A stretch of 64,000 bases of DNA, taken from Megalobrama amblycephala (Eukaryota > Chordata > Actinopteri > Cypriniformes > Xenocyprididae). The stretch spans positions 13,984,258-14,048,257 of the forward strand of contig NC_063049.1 in NCBI RefSeq assembly GCF_018812025.1, written 5' to 3'. Each line of letters starts with the position of its first letter. The stretch's first letter is position 1. Both the position numbers and the translations under genes were made by a program. The notes beneath the pieces are model-generated. The model saw nothing but the letters and a program-made list of their open reading frames with translations, searched no databases and had not been told where the DNA came from. Shown here in pieces: positions 23,220 to 34,879 of the stretch.

Positions 23220-24308
23220 TGCTGACAGCATTCTGGGTGAAATGCTGAAACACAGCACACCTGTGCTCAAATTATTCAACATTGTACTTAGTTCAGGCTG
23301 TTTTCCTGACATCTGGAGCCCAGGACCCAATTCATAAGAGTGGGAATAAATTGGACCCTAATAATTTCAGAGGCATTTGTGTGAGCAGTAATCTGGGGAA
23401 AGTTATTTAGCAGTATTTTAAACAAAAGAATTGTAAACTTCCTTAAGTCCGAGTCAGATTGGCTTCCTTCCAAATCACAGAACAACTGACCACATTTACA
23501 CCCTACACACCCTAATCAATAAACACGTAAAACAGACCAAAAACGGAAAAATATTTGTATACTTTGTTGATTTCAAAAAAGCATTTGATTCTATTTGGCA
23601 CAACAGATTATATTGGCTTAAGACATTATTAAATCAATGTATTCGAACAACAAATGCGTAATACGAATTGGCAACAAACATACAGAATTCTTCAGTCAGA
23701 AGACAGGAGTACGGCAGGGCTGTAGCCTTAGTCCAACACTGTTCAACATTTACATTAATGAACTAGCGGTGCAGCTGGAACGGTCTACAGCTCCCAGACT
23801 CACTCTACAAGACAAGAACATCAAGCTCTTGCTGTATGCAGATGATCTGGTGCTGCTGTCACCCACTGCACAGGGACTACAGCAGCACCTGGACCTGCTG
23901 GACGACTACTGCCAGAACTGGGCCCTGGCAGTAAACCTCAAGAAGACCATGGTTATGGTCTTCCAGAAAAAGCCCAGATGTCAGGAACACAGATACCAGT
24001 TCAGTCTAGGCAGCACCGCCCTAGAACACACGATGCAGTACACTTACCTCGGTCTGATCATCACTGCATCGGGGAGTTTCAGTATGGCAGTGAATGCTCT
24101 CAAAGATAAAGCTCGAAGAGCTCTATACGCCATCAAGAAAAGATTCAAAACATTGACTTACCAATTCCAATCGTGTAAAATCTTTGATAGTGTAATTCAG
24201 CCCATTGCGCTGTATGGAAGTGAGGTTTGGGTCCACTCAGTGATCAGAGCTGCACTGGATGGGACAAACACCCAACAGAAGCCCTACACACAGAATTCTG
24301 CTAAATGA
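23220..24308 (+). pseudogene. LINE reverse transcriptase remnant
   Basis: RT motif A (FVDFKKAFDS) lies near 23562-23595 in one frame. A frameshift follows, and the frame from 23637 carries TGVRQGCSLSPTLFNIYI, the catalytic YADD and a thumb region ending near 24308. Earlier RT residues (ADSILGEMLKH...) are readable from about 23222 with a frameshift near 23330. The endonuclease and first ORF are absent, so the copy is dead. Confidence 0.85.
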
Positions 24309-24370
24309 TCCTAAAATTACACAGAAGAACACCCAATAATGCATGTAGGGCAGAATTAGGCTGATTCCCA

Positions 24371-25066
24371 TTGATTATTAATATGCAAAAAAGATCCCTC
24401 AAATTCTGGATGCATCTAAAATCAAGTCCCACAGAATCGCTACATTTTAAAGCATTACAAACCCAAGAACTAAACCCCGAAAAGAGTCCCCTCAGTCAGC
24501 TGGTTCTGAGACTTACTAACCTGACTAACTCTACTAACACTAACCAGTCTCAGACCAGCACTGCTTCTCATCCAAACATCAAGATAAACCAAATTTTCAA
24601 ACAATCTAAAAATACATATCTGGAACATTGGGATCAGGAAACTAAAGCACAAAGTAAATTACAATTCTGTCGAACTCAAATTATGAAATCAATTTATGAA
24701 TTAGAAGAATATCTCCAAAGTGTCAAAGACACAAAGCAGAGACGGATCCTGACCAAGTACAGGCTCAGTGAGCACAGTCTAGCCATCGAGACCGGCAGAC
24801 ACAGAAAGAGCTGGTTACCCAGAGAGCAAAGGGTGTGTGTTCACTGCAGGACAGGAGAGATCGAGATAGAGATGCACTTCCTCCTTCACTGTCAAAAATA
24901 CATATCAATTAGAGATCTCTACTTCACCAAATTGAGTAACGTAATAAAGAACTTTACTGCCATGAGTGAAGTAGAACAAATAAAGTTAATATTAGGAGAG
25001 GGACCGACAGCAGCACTGGCTGTGAGATACATGTGGACGTGCCACAGCCTGAGAGACAGCAGGTGA
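24371..25066 (+). pseudogene. LINE C-terminal domain remnant
   Basis: Continuation of the LINE ORF in another frame (231 codons). It includes a Cys/His motif CVHCRTGEIEIEMHFLLHC of the kind found at the C-terminus of I-group LINE polyproteins, probably a nucleic-acid-binding knuckle. It is separated from the RT part by a frame break around 24309-24370. Confidence 0.75.
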
Positions 25067-26204
25067 ATGTGTGTAATGTGTGTGTGTCTGACCTCAGTGT
25101 GTTTCCCTACCGTCCACCACAGTGACTCTCAGTACGTGTGTGTGTATATATTTGTTTAACCACTGTGGTGTCAAATGTTCAGACATGTTCCAATTTGTTA
25201 CACTGTTAATTCAAGTTTAAGTTATGTTATAATATTTGATAGCGTTATAATATTTGATATTATTTTCTTCTATTATAGAGATGTTTTTTATTATTGTTTT
25301 ATGTATGCTTTGGCAATATTGTATGATTTACAGTCATGCCAATAAAGCAATTTTGAATTTGAAGTGAATTGAGAGAATAAGCATATGTGAATTAGCCTAG
25401 TCTGCGTCTTATGGCAGCAGTGTCTCTACTAATAGCGAAACTGAGTTTATCTACCTCAAGAACCACAGTTATTACCTCGCTGCCTTGGTGAGAAATATCA
25501 GATAGCTTTTAAATTGCTAAATTATTTTACTGATTAATTTGTATCAGCGCAGCACTGACAACACCTTTCTGTGTGAATGTGTGTCCTGTCCGTGCTGTGT
25601 GTGTGAGTTTGAGTGAGATAGAGCGGGAGAGAGTTGCTTTCAGGACACAATAAAATGTATTTTGTGTTAAAAACCATGACAATAATTTGTCGTTTTTATC
25701 CTGTTGTTTAATATATTTACTTGCTTGGCTGGTGTTGTTGTGGGTTTTGTTTCTTTTATGGTTGTAAGCTTTAGGACCTACTGAAAAAACTGAAATCATT
25801 TGGCGAAGTGATATGGAACTGTAATGCGGTCAAGACCTGCCTAGAACTACTTTAGCTGTGCATTTCTCTGAAAATAATTGCACACCTTAGAACGTTCGTC
25901 AGCCAGATTCGAGCATTCAGCAGCCCTATAGTTTAACGTCAGAAAACAGAAACACCATCTCTGACCCTCCTCACGGACGTCCCTCTCCAGAACTAACTTC
26001 AAACAGACAGAATGAACCATTTCTATGCCAGGGGTCAAACCAGTTAACATTACAAAGAGAAATGAAATTCACATAAATGTACATAAATAAACTTAACAAT
26101 TGACAATAAAATTCAAAATGACCTTTAACATCAATATTATCAAAAATACCAGAAATAATAAGCTATACATTTCCACATACAACATTCAAAATATACACAC
26201 GCAA

Positions 26205-26713
26205 TAGGTGTGTTCGACTTGAAGCGGGACTGCGCAGACCGATCGGTGTTAGGTGAACGTGGTTTCACCAAGTACAACATGTTCCTGGATCAACATCTTT
26301 GTTGATCCTGGAGCAACATTCCAGTCAACCAATCAGATTTGAGGGACAAGTTTACAGTTTATGTCAAGTTTAGGCTTACAACCAGGGTTAGGTGTGTCTA
26401 CATCAGTGTCATTCACCTATCATTCCCCTCAGATTTTAGTGAAAACTTATGGGTAGGATTAGAGGTAAGGGATAGGGTTTGGACTACATTTTGTGTAGGA
26501 ATGTTGTTCCAGGAACAAAAAAAATATGTTGATCCAGGAACACGTCTTGTCTTACATATCTTACTTGGAAAAATCATGATGACCAATTGGTGTTTGACAT
26601 CATAGTACTGTGAGAGCAGACAGCTTCATATATGCTTTCAAATCACTCTCTTGGTACTTTGATGTCATAAACCAATCGGTCTGCGCAGCACCGTTACAAA
26701 TTTATCACACCTA
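26205..26713. mobile_element. Nested TIR elements
   Basis: Outer ends are TAGGTGTG and CACACCTA, with adjoining CTGCGCAGACCGATCGGT and its near complement ACCAATCGGTCTGCGCAG. Inside lies a second pair, GTTCCTGGATCAACAT at 26281-26296 and its exact complement ATGTTGATCCAGGAAC at 26526-26541. The inner MITE therefore appears to be inserted in the outer one. Neither encodes a protein. Confidence 0.6.
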
Positions 26714-28551
26714 GTAAAATAAAGACCTCCCCTGCTCACACTGGCTAGTTAGAAGATGCCTACACTACCCATAATCCTTCAGGATAGGATAAAATAGGGA
26801 ACAGGAAGGCTGCACATCCTCTTAAACCCCCACCCCTGGAACCATGCTAAAGCCATGAACCCAGAGACAAAGGTGAGAAAATGAAATAGATATCTGTAAA
26901 AAAAATAAAAGAAAGAAAATTCTTGGTGTCTTGTTAATTCCGCCTTATGTGCACCTTATACTGCAAAAATAAAGTAACCAAAGTCATCTTCAAACAAACA
27001 ATGGGAAACATAAGAGTGAGTAAATGTCTTTGGTTGAATTCCAGCCTTAAATTGGTTTTATTTAAATGTTTATATTACAAAGAGTTTACTAGCAACAAAC
27101 CGGGTTGCTGAGTCAAGCTTTAATTGTTGTCAAACAGACTAAGAGGTTTAACATTACTGATACACAGCTGAAATCTAACGACATCAAAATGACCTTCAGT
27201 TATAGGTTAAAATGTAAACTTACATTTATTAAAGTATTGCTAATTTGCTTGGCTTTGAAGTACTTCATCAGTACCTAGAAAAATGGACAGAACAAAGGGA
27301 AGGACTCTAAACTTCTCTTCAAATAACCAAATTATACTTCAACCAGAAGTTAAAAAGTATTTGGTAAAGGAAATGAACAAACAGAACAGGTGGTCATTTC
27401 TTAAAAAAAAAAAAAAGTAAAATGGACTTGTCAGCTGAGTAGTCATAAGATAAATTTTCAGCAACAGATACTGTGCATTTAAGCATTTGGTAAATCAAAA
27501 GACACATTAAAGATAAATTCAGTTTAAGGCAATAGTTTTTATAACAATGTATTTTTTAAAGACTTGAGATCTTGCTTCATGAATAAGGCGCAGGCTTTTG
27601 TTTTATTGCTGTTTAGTTGCTGCCATAGACCTTGATGTTTTAAGGACACATTCTTTCTATCTACTTGTGATTCCATATCTATTAACGGCTGTTGATAAGC
27701 AGCTGCTTCCTTGTGGTCTGTGAATAATCACACCTGACAGTTTTTAAGCTGGTTGTAAACTGCCTTACTGGCACCCATAGCTTATCACACTGATGCACAT
27801 TTGACTTACAGTGCTGTGAATATGTAAGTACACCCCATGAAACGTGTCCTTTGTCAGCATATGTGTACATAATGATACTTAAATTTGGACAGTATTGATG
27901 GATGAAGGTGACAACAATAACGCATTTGTTGTACATTTTAGTCTTTCTACGTCAAAATTACTTGCTGTTTCTTTGTAATTTTTTTTTGTGAAATTTAATA
28001 GCAATTTGTGTGTGAACTTTGTTTCAAATGAAATCCTACAATTTTTTTTTCTCTGTGTATCTTTCTTTCAAAATGTTTCCCATTCCTTTATGCAGAATTC
28101 CTTCAACTGTGTAGAGGGCTTTCTTGCATGTACTGTATGGCCCCATTCATATATTTTGTGAGACGGACACATTGCCACGGACACAAATGTTTCCATTTGT
28201 AGATTATAGGGTGCAAATTAATTTATTCTTTGAATAATCTAATGGAAAATCCAACATTTATTTTAATCCATTATTTTAGGAAATGTTTCACATACATGCC
28301 CAATGTTGTTCTCCAAACAATGTGCAATAAAATGCTATGAAAACAAATATTGTGAATGTATCTATGTTGGCTATGCTATAGACATCAGTTATTAAAATAT
28401 AAACATTACATTCTAAACCAAAAAACAACCGATTACTTACAATTTTAAAGCAGAAGTTAAATGACTGGATTAAAAATGATAAAAACAAAAAGCACAAAAT
28501 GTTAATTGAGGTATGGTGAGGAACACATTCATCTTGTCTGAACATGGTAAT
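26714..28551. other. Intergenic sequence, nothing recognised
   Basis: AT-rich, about 1.8 kb between repeats. A fragment near 27012-27045 (GAGTGAGTAAATG) belongs to the family at 63041-63355. An ATG-containing segment at about 26844-26872 followed by a GTGAG donor-like site was considered as a first exon but has no support. I see no RNA gene. Confidence 0.4.
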
Positions 28552-28553
28552 TA

Positions 28554-29578
28554 CACTGAACAAAATTATAAACACAACACTTTTGTTTTTGCCCCCATTT
28601 TTCATGAGCTGAACTCAAAGATCTAAGACATTTTCATTGTACACAAAAGGCCTGTTTCTGTGTTAGTGAGCACTTCTCCTTTGCCGAGATAATCCATCCA
28701 GTTCGTCTGCAGTTCATCGTAACCGACTTGCTCACATTCGATGGCGTCTGGCACTTTGGAGAGGGGTTCTCTTCACGGATGAATCCCAGTTTTCACTGTA
28801 CAGGGCAGATGGCAGACAGTGTGTATGGCGTTGTGTGGGTGAGTGGTTATGGACAATGAACACAGGTGCATTTTATTGATGGCATTTTGAATGCACAGAG
28901 ATACCGTGATAAGATCCTGAGGCCCATTGTTGTGCCATTCATCCACGACCATCACCTCATGATGCAGCATGATAATACACGGCCCCATGTTGCAAGGATC
29001 TGTACACAATTCCTAGAAGCTGAAAACATCCCAGTTCTTGCATGGCCAGCATACTCACCGGACATGTCACTTATTGAGCATGTTTGGGATGCTCTGGATC
29101 GGCGTATACAACAGTGTGTTCCAGTTCCTGCCAATATCCAGCAACTTCGCACAGCCACTGAAGAGGAGTGGACCAACATTCCACAGGCCACAATCAACAA
29201 CCTCATCAACTCTATGCGAAGGAGATGTGTTGCACTGCGTGAGGCAAATGGTGGTCACACCAGATACTGACTGGTTTTCGGACCCCCCCAATACAGTAAA
29301 ACTGCACATTTTAGAGTGGCCTTTTATTGTGGCCAGCCTTAGGCACACTTGTGCAATAATCATGCAGTGTAATCAGCATCTTGATATGCCACACCTGTGA
29401 GGTGGATGGATTATCTCAGCAAAGGAGAAGTGCTCACTAACACAGATTTAGACAGATTTGTGAACAATATTTGAGAGGAATAGGCCTTTTGTGTACATAG
29501 AAAAAGTCTTAGATCTTTGAGTTCAGCTCATGAAAAATGGGGGCAAAAACAAAAGTGTTGCATTTTTTTCCCCCAGTG
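28554..29578 (+). mobile_element. Internally deleted Tc1/mariner element
   Basis: Long inverted repeats: the left CACTGAACAAAAT... and right ...CCCCCAGTG arms share about 80 bp, including TCATGAGCTGAACTCAAAGA, with TA duplications at 28552-28553 and 29579-29580. At about 1.0 kb it is shorter than a full Tc1-type element (about 1.6 kb). The N-terminal DNA-binding part of the transposase is missing. Confidence 0.9.
28722..29270 (+). pseudogene. Tc1/mariner transposase, C-terminal part
   Basis: Catalytic-domain remnant. A first Asp in FTDESQF lies at about 28775. The frame from 28866 carries QHDNTRPHVAR (second Asp) and SPDMSLIEHVWD (the acidic third residue). The helix-turn-helix N-terminus is deleted and a frame break separates the two parts, so it cannot make active enzyme. 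Confidence 0.88.
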
Positions 29579-29792
29579 TATTAGTGTGTAAGCAATTTGA
29601 AAAAACTGAGCACAGATTAGGAAAGAAAACCAATATAAACTGCCAACAGTTGGTGCAAAATGTCATCTAGCAACATTTAGCATGTTTTTGACTTTAGCTG
29701 CTTTCCATTGAAAATAGTTGCCAACACTGACCTGAAGTTAATCAAGGTGTTCCAGGTTACTTGAAAATTACAGGCAGGTGTGTTGAAGAAAA

Positions 29793-29965
29793 ATGAATGT
29801 AAAAAGTACTTACAGAACCAAGGCTGCTGAAAAAGTGGACGGGGAATTCTTGAAATGTGGATGGGATGGGATGGGATGGGGTGGGCTGAATTGTGGAGAC
29901 TTTTAGTATGTGTTCATTCAAGAGTTATTTTCAACTGCATCATTCCTAACTAGTGGTTACACAGT
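29793..29965 (+). repeat. Repeat D1 fragment outside pdxk
   Basis: Two blocks match pdxk intron 8 in the same order. CTGAAAAAGTGGAC corresponds to about 20295-20310. TTTAGTATGTGTTCATTCAAG with ACTAGTGGTT and CAGTTGTGAATA corresponds to 20428-20515. A GGGAT minisatellite (29858-29885) interrupts it. It may be a dispersed repeat or a relic of a local duplication of pdxk. No exon 9 sequence follows it. Confidence 0.5.
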
Positions 29966-30228
29966 TGTGAATATATGCCTAATATGCCTAAATACTTGAC
30001 AAATGTTTTCACAACCATGCAAATATGTTATTGAACTTTAATACATAAAGTAATACATCCTTTCCATTCACCTTTTGGCCCTCAACAATAGAATAAGAAC
30101 AAACAAATAATAATAATAAAAAAATAGTTTAGCTTTTAACACATTTTACATGACACTGTTTATTTCCATTGCCATAGGTAAAAAAAAAAAAAAACCCTGC
30201 TATGTTTCCATCCACCTATATACGCATT

Positions 30229-30230
30229 TT

Positions 30231-30305
<75 letters not shown>
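30229..30305. repeat. TA microsatellite
   Basis: Long TA array abutting the left end of the palindromic element at 30306. Confidence 0.9.
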
Positions 30306-30308
<3 letters not shown>

Positions 30309-30660
30309 GGCTGTCAAACGATTAATCGCGATTAATCGCATACAAAATAAAAGTTTGAGTTTGCCTAATATATGTGTGAGTACTGTGTGTAATTATTATG
30401 TATATATAAATACAAACACATTCATGTCTATATTTGAGAAATATTTACAAGTATATGTATTTATTTATATTTTTATATAATTTATATTATATATAAATAA
30501 AAATATTTTGTTCATAAATACGATATTTCTCTTAACTATATACATTAATTTGTTTGTATTTATATATACATAATAATTACACACAGTACTCACACATATA
30601 TTAGGCAAACTCAAACTTTTATTTTGTATGCGATTAATCGCGATTAATCGTTTGACCACC

Positions 30661-30664
<4 letters not shown>
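30306..30664. mobile_element. Palindromic MITE between TA arrays
   Basis: The two arms of about 110 bp are inverted copies. The left starts TTAGGGCTGTCAAACGATTA and the right ends with CGATTAATCGTTTGACCACC. GCGATTAATCGC and CAAACTCAAACTTTTATTTTG are shared by both arms. TA arrays flank both ends (30229-30305 and 30663-30716), so the target site was TA-rich. There is no coding capacity. Confidence 0.75.

Positions 30665-30716
<52 letters not shown>
30663..30716. repeat. TA microsatellite
   Basis: TA array on the right side of the palindromic element. With 30229-30305 it may be one ancestral array split by the insertion. Confidence 0.85.
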
Positions 30717-30719
<3 letters not shown>

Positions 30720-31249
30720 GCTAGATGAAACATCAAGATATGCATTCTAAAAATGTGCATAAAAAAAAATGTAAAAACACATATGTGACTTTGCGATGGC
30801 ACGGCATAGGCCTAACTGGACAAACCAGCCAACAGATCTCATTGCACAGCATCTCAAGTGCTATGTTGGTCATGTAATCCCTGAGAAAAGTCTGTTGTTA
30901 AAGTGGTTCTATATCATTCCTGCCCAGAAGCGCTTCACAAAATTGCATTCACAAACAGCAGACATGACATTATTGGGTTTCATCTGCACCTTTAGGCACA
31001 AGTAATTTATTATACAGTACATGAAAATTATTATTATTTTTTTATTTTTTTATTATGCAAACAGACAATTATAATATTTACAGATGAGAAATGGAATGCA
31101 AAATACAAATACAAATACCAACAAAACATTCATAACAGCCAGTAAGATTTGTGTGTGCGTGTGTGTGTGTGTGTAACTCTAAGTGTAACTGGGTGTGGGT
31201 GTGGAAATATATGAATAAAAAGAGCATGTAGGGAAGTACAACAGACATA

Positions 31250-31570
31250 ACCAAGTTAAGTTAAAAAAATATATATATCAAAGAGAATAATAAATAAAAT
31301 AAAAAATAAATAAAAATCAATAATAATAATAATAATTTTAATGACAATAATGATGATGAAGATAATAATAGTATCACACAAAAAAAAGAAAAAAAAAAAG
31401 AAAAATGGGTGATGAGGAGGGTGACAATAGCAATAGTAATAGCAATATATTAATAATAACAACAATAATAATAATGTTAAATTAAATAAATAAGAAATGA
31501 CAAATAGTAATAATAGTATTAGCAATAGTAGTAATGATAAACATATTAACAAATATACTAATTTCATGAA
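31250..31570. repeat. AAT-rich low-complexity tract
   Basis: Imperfect AAT/ATA repeats and A runs. Open frames read through it are compositional (Leu/Ile/Phe-rich) and are not genes. The neighbouring 30717-31249 and 31571-31868 hold nothing recognisable. Confidence 0.7.
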
Positions 31571-31872
31571 AATTATTAATACAGTGGGTTCTACCTCCTC
31601 TCCTGTTTGGGAACACTTCAGTTAAAAAAAAGCTCTGAGTTTCTTTTTTTTTTTTTTTTTCCATCTTTCAAATTCAATCCATCATGAAATTCAAACAGAA
31701 AATGCCGTTTTGACGCTCTTTAATGTGGCGTGACAGATGATAATCTCTGTATAGGCGCCAAAAGCGGCCTTCAAGTGACAGCGTGGAGCGTTACATATTA
31801 CATGTTCAAGTAAGGGCTACCTATATAGTTTACAGCATTAGCAGACATAACTGCTAAAGTTTTTATCCTTAA

Positions 31873-32621
31873 AGGTGCTAAAGAGGTTCTTTTTGTCGAC
31901 TGAGTTTTTGAAATGAGCGCATGGGTAAGAACAACCCCCCTCCTTCACAGCTCATTTAGAGGGAACGCCTCCCAAAACTCGTGCACGAGTATCGGAACAC
32001 GAGTGTTTACCACCGGCATTCGCTGTGTTATTAAGCCGGGCACACATTTAACGACTAGCTAAAACATTCTGACTATGCTCAACATACAGCGATTGTTTCC
32101 TGCTCCTGAAGCAGATTTATATACTTTCACATGGAATTTGAACACCGACTGTAATCGCAGACTGAACGCAACTGGCTCTGACTGGACGCGTTTGAGCGCG
32201 ATCAGTCATAAGTATCAATTTACATTCATAATCGGCCTTACAATCATTAAGTGTGTGCGCGACCTAAAGCCGTGGATTCATTATGTCGGACTCACCGCAG
32301 GTAACTCATAATCTGCAGTTGTTACTCCTGTCTCCTGACAAAAACATTGCATGCGGCGCCTGTGGAGTGTGGAAAGTTACTGGAGCGCGCAGCCGCGCAC
32401 GTCTTGCACAAGGAACGTCATGGCAGTGATTGACAAGCCAGAGGGCCAATCATCGCGTAAACGATTGGCTGATGTTTTTAAGGCCCTACCTCATGCACAG
32501 ATGATGTATATTAATATTGTTACTTTCAGTGCACCTAATAAATAGTCTTTTATTAGTTAGTAAAGACAGTTTCAAGTAATATTGCAAAAATGTATAAAAC
32601 AAAACATCCTCTTTAGCACCT
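31873..32621. mobile_element. TTAA-target MITE, copy 2 (749 bp)
   Basis: Ends AGGTGCTAAAGAGG and CCTCTTTAGCACCT are inverted repeats, with TTAA on both sides (31869-31872 and 32622-32625). The terminal hexamer AGGTGC is shared with the elements at 5336 and 43242 but the interior is different. It is a sibling family. No coding capacity. Confidence 0.8.
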
Positions 32622-32714
32622 TTAAGAAACTTTTAGTTATAATTTTATTTATTTAAAGACAATTAGAGACAATTTGTTCAATAAATCACTGTTTAATGAA
32701 AAAAGTTTTTAACC

Positions 32715-32802
32715 CCTGCTGTACCGAACCCGTACTGAACCGTGACTTCAAAACCGAGGTACGTACCGAACCGTCAGTTTTGTGTACCGTTACACCCCTA
32801 CC
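32715..32802. repeat. hAT-type MITE end fragment
   Basis: The stretch AACCGTGACTTC...GTACCGTTACACCCCTA has the style of the terminal part of a hAT MITE beginning TAGGGGTGTAACGGTAC. Only one end is present. Confidence 0.4.
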
Positions 32803-32929
32803 GTTTATATACTGTTGGCATTTTAAGCCAATATATTAAAAAGTATTATTGCTTTGCATTTATTTAAAAGATACATACGTGTATGCTGGTGATGCTGAGA
32901 GCAAGGGTCCTGAGACAAAGACTTTTGCT

Positions 32930-33560
32930 GTGCTCATGTTTTTCTCCTTAGCTAGAGACTTTGGTGTTTTCATATTTGTCTCTTCTAAAGTTTAAAAGAG
33001 ATCTCAATAACATCAAACACTGCGCTCATATTTTTCTCCTTAGCCAGTGACTCTGGTCCTCCTACTCTAGTCTCCTCTAAAGTTTAAAAGAGATCTCAAT
33101 ATCACACACTGTGCTCAGACTTTTCTCCTTAGCTGAAGACTTTGGCATTCTCATATTTGTCTCCTCTAAATTTTAAAAGTGATTTTAACAACTTTGCAAT
33201 GTGTATACCAAGTCAAATGTCTCAATGTGAATTCAAACATTACTATACTATGTATTAATAATCAAATTAGTCAAGGATTGGGTCTTAAGCCATTTAATGT
33301 GCCTTTCAGCAAAGAAAGTGAAGGGATACTTTATTGGTGCACAATTTGTAAAGTTGTTGAGATCTCATTGAAACTTTAAGACGAGACAAATGTGAGAGTT
33401 TTAGCTAGTCTTTATCTTAGATAGAAAAATCTGAGCAGAGTGTGTGATGTTGCTGAGATCTCTTCTGAAGCTTCAGGTAAGAGAGATCTCTTCTAAACCT
33501 TTAAAGAAGACCATTGTGAGAGTGGTAGAGATTTGTCTCAGGAGACAAGTGTGAGAAGGA
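32930..33560. repeat. Imperfect tandem units with an inverted copy
   Basis: Three units of about 85-95 bp (near 32936, 33027 and 33115) each contain TTTTCTCCTTAG and CTCTAAA.TTTAAAAG. A related block in inverse orientation follows at about 33375-33560 (AGACAAATGTGAGAG, GAGATCTCTTCT). No convincing reading frame is present. Confidence 0.55.
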
Positions 33561-33944
33561 GCAAACTTAACCAAAAGTCTCCATTTGAAGATAATTTAAC
33601 CTCATTTATGTCTAGCAGAAACATTTCAGATATTAAAAGTTTTTTTTTTTTCTTTCTTTCTAACATTTGGGTAGCTTCTATCTCATTCATGCACACCATT
33701 TCAATCAAGCACAATACAAGCATTTTCATATTTGAAGTTTAGTGTAGACAGTTTTGTTGAACAATGACTTGGAGGAAAACATGACCTATATTTACATGCA
33801 TGCAAAATGGGTTGTACAAGACAAACTTAGCAATGTTAAATGAAGAGAAAAAAATAATAATGCAACAACCATGAAGCACTGTAATAACACTAGTATTACA
33901 TTTGTTAACAAGAAACAAATGTAATACTAATACATCAACTGACC

Positions 33945-34864
33945 ACAGGGGTTCCTCAGGGTTCAGTTCTTGGACCCCTCCTCTTCTCCATTTAAACTAC
34001 ATCACTTGGTCCCATCATACAGGCACATGGTTTCTCCTACCATTGCTATGCTGATGACACACAAAGCTCTTCCTTTCATTCCATCCAGATGATCCCACAG
34101 TAGCTGCACGAATCTCAAGCTGTCTGGCGGACATCTCAGCATGGATGAAAGAACATCACCTGCAGCTCGACCTGGCAAAGACTGAGCTTCTGGTCTTCCC
34201 TGCCAATCCCACTCTAAATCACAATTTCAGCATCCAGCTAGGTACATCATCAATAACCCCATCAAATTCGGCCAGAAATCTGACCAACTGACCTTCAAAG
34301 ACCACATTGCAAAGACAGCTCGGTCATGCAGATTTGCACTATACAACATAAGGAAAATCAGGCCCTTTCTAACAGAACATGCAACACAACTTCTGGTCCA
34401 GGCCCTGGTCATGTCTAGGCTTGATTACTGCAATGCTTTTCTGGCTGGACTGCCATCATGCACAATCAAACCTCTACAAATGATTCAGAACGCTGCAGCA
34501 CGTCTTGTCTTTAACGAGCTCAAAAGAGCCCACGTCACACCTCTCTTCATCTCTCTGCACTGGCTACCACTTGCTGCTCGCATCAAATTCAAGGCGTTGA
34601 CGCTTGCTTACAGATCTACCACAAGCTCAGCACCCTCCTACTTCCACTCACTCTTACAATTCTACACTCCTACCAGAAGCCTACGCTCATTAAATGAGTG
34701 AAGGCTCGTGTTACCATCACAGAGAGGCACGAAATCACTCTCCAGAACATTCTCGTTTACTGTTCCTTGCTGGTGGAACGATCTTCCTACTCGTGCTGTC
34801 TGAGGAGCTGCTGTGTCTCAATGTTGATGTGCGGTCCACAAGGCTAAAAAAAAAAAAAAAAAAA
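33945..34864 (+). pseudogene. L2/CR1-like LINE RT fragment
   Basis: Broken reverse transcriptase. GVPQGSVLGPLLF near 33950 is followed by CYADDTQ near 34047 and by MSRLDYCNAFLAGLP and LHWLP in the frame from 34411. These motifs are typical of the L2/CR1 group. Several frameshifts and stops are present. The fragment ends in a run of about 18 A (34845-34864), and the usual 3' UTR is missing. Confidence 0.85.
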
Positions 34865-34879
34865 GCAACCTCTGAAAAT

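Larger units (their letters stand above)
23213..25371 (+). mobile_element. 5'-truncated non-LTR retrotransposon (I/Nimb-like)
   Basis: A 2.16-kb LINE remnant flanked by the 7-bp duplication AGAGAAT (23206-23212 and 25372-25378). The 5' end lies just upstream of the RT core. The 3' UTR ends AATAAAGCAATTTTGAATTTGAA, a short TTGAA-type tail rather than poly(A). Clade assignment is from memory of the RT style (TGVRQGCSLSP, LLYADDLVLLS) and is moderate. Confidence 0.85.
22877..25915. repeat. Interspersed repeat R1, copy 2 (split by a LINE)
   Basis: The left part 22877-23212 matches 6659-6960 and the right part 25372-25915 matches about 6985-7530 in order and orientation. The LINE at 23213-25371 interrupts it. 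Like copy 1 it contains CTCATCCCA and ACTAATAGCGAAACT and ends ...CACACCTTAGAACGTTCG. Confidence 0.65.

Noticed and set aside
26844..26872. ATG followed by a GTGAG donor, as if a first exon
   Set aside because: Only about nine codons, with no promoter motif and no matching downstream exon found.
29038..29400. Second + strand frame overlapping the Tc1/mariner transposase
   Set aside because: It is an out-of-frame shadow of the catalytic domain read from 28866.
31256..31567. Leu/Ile/Phe-rich frame that looks like a membrane protein
   Set aside because: It is read through AAT-type low-complexity DNA and has no splice or start context.
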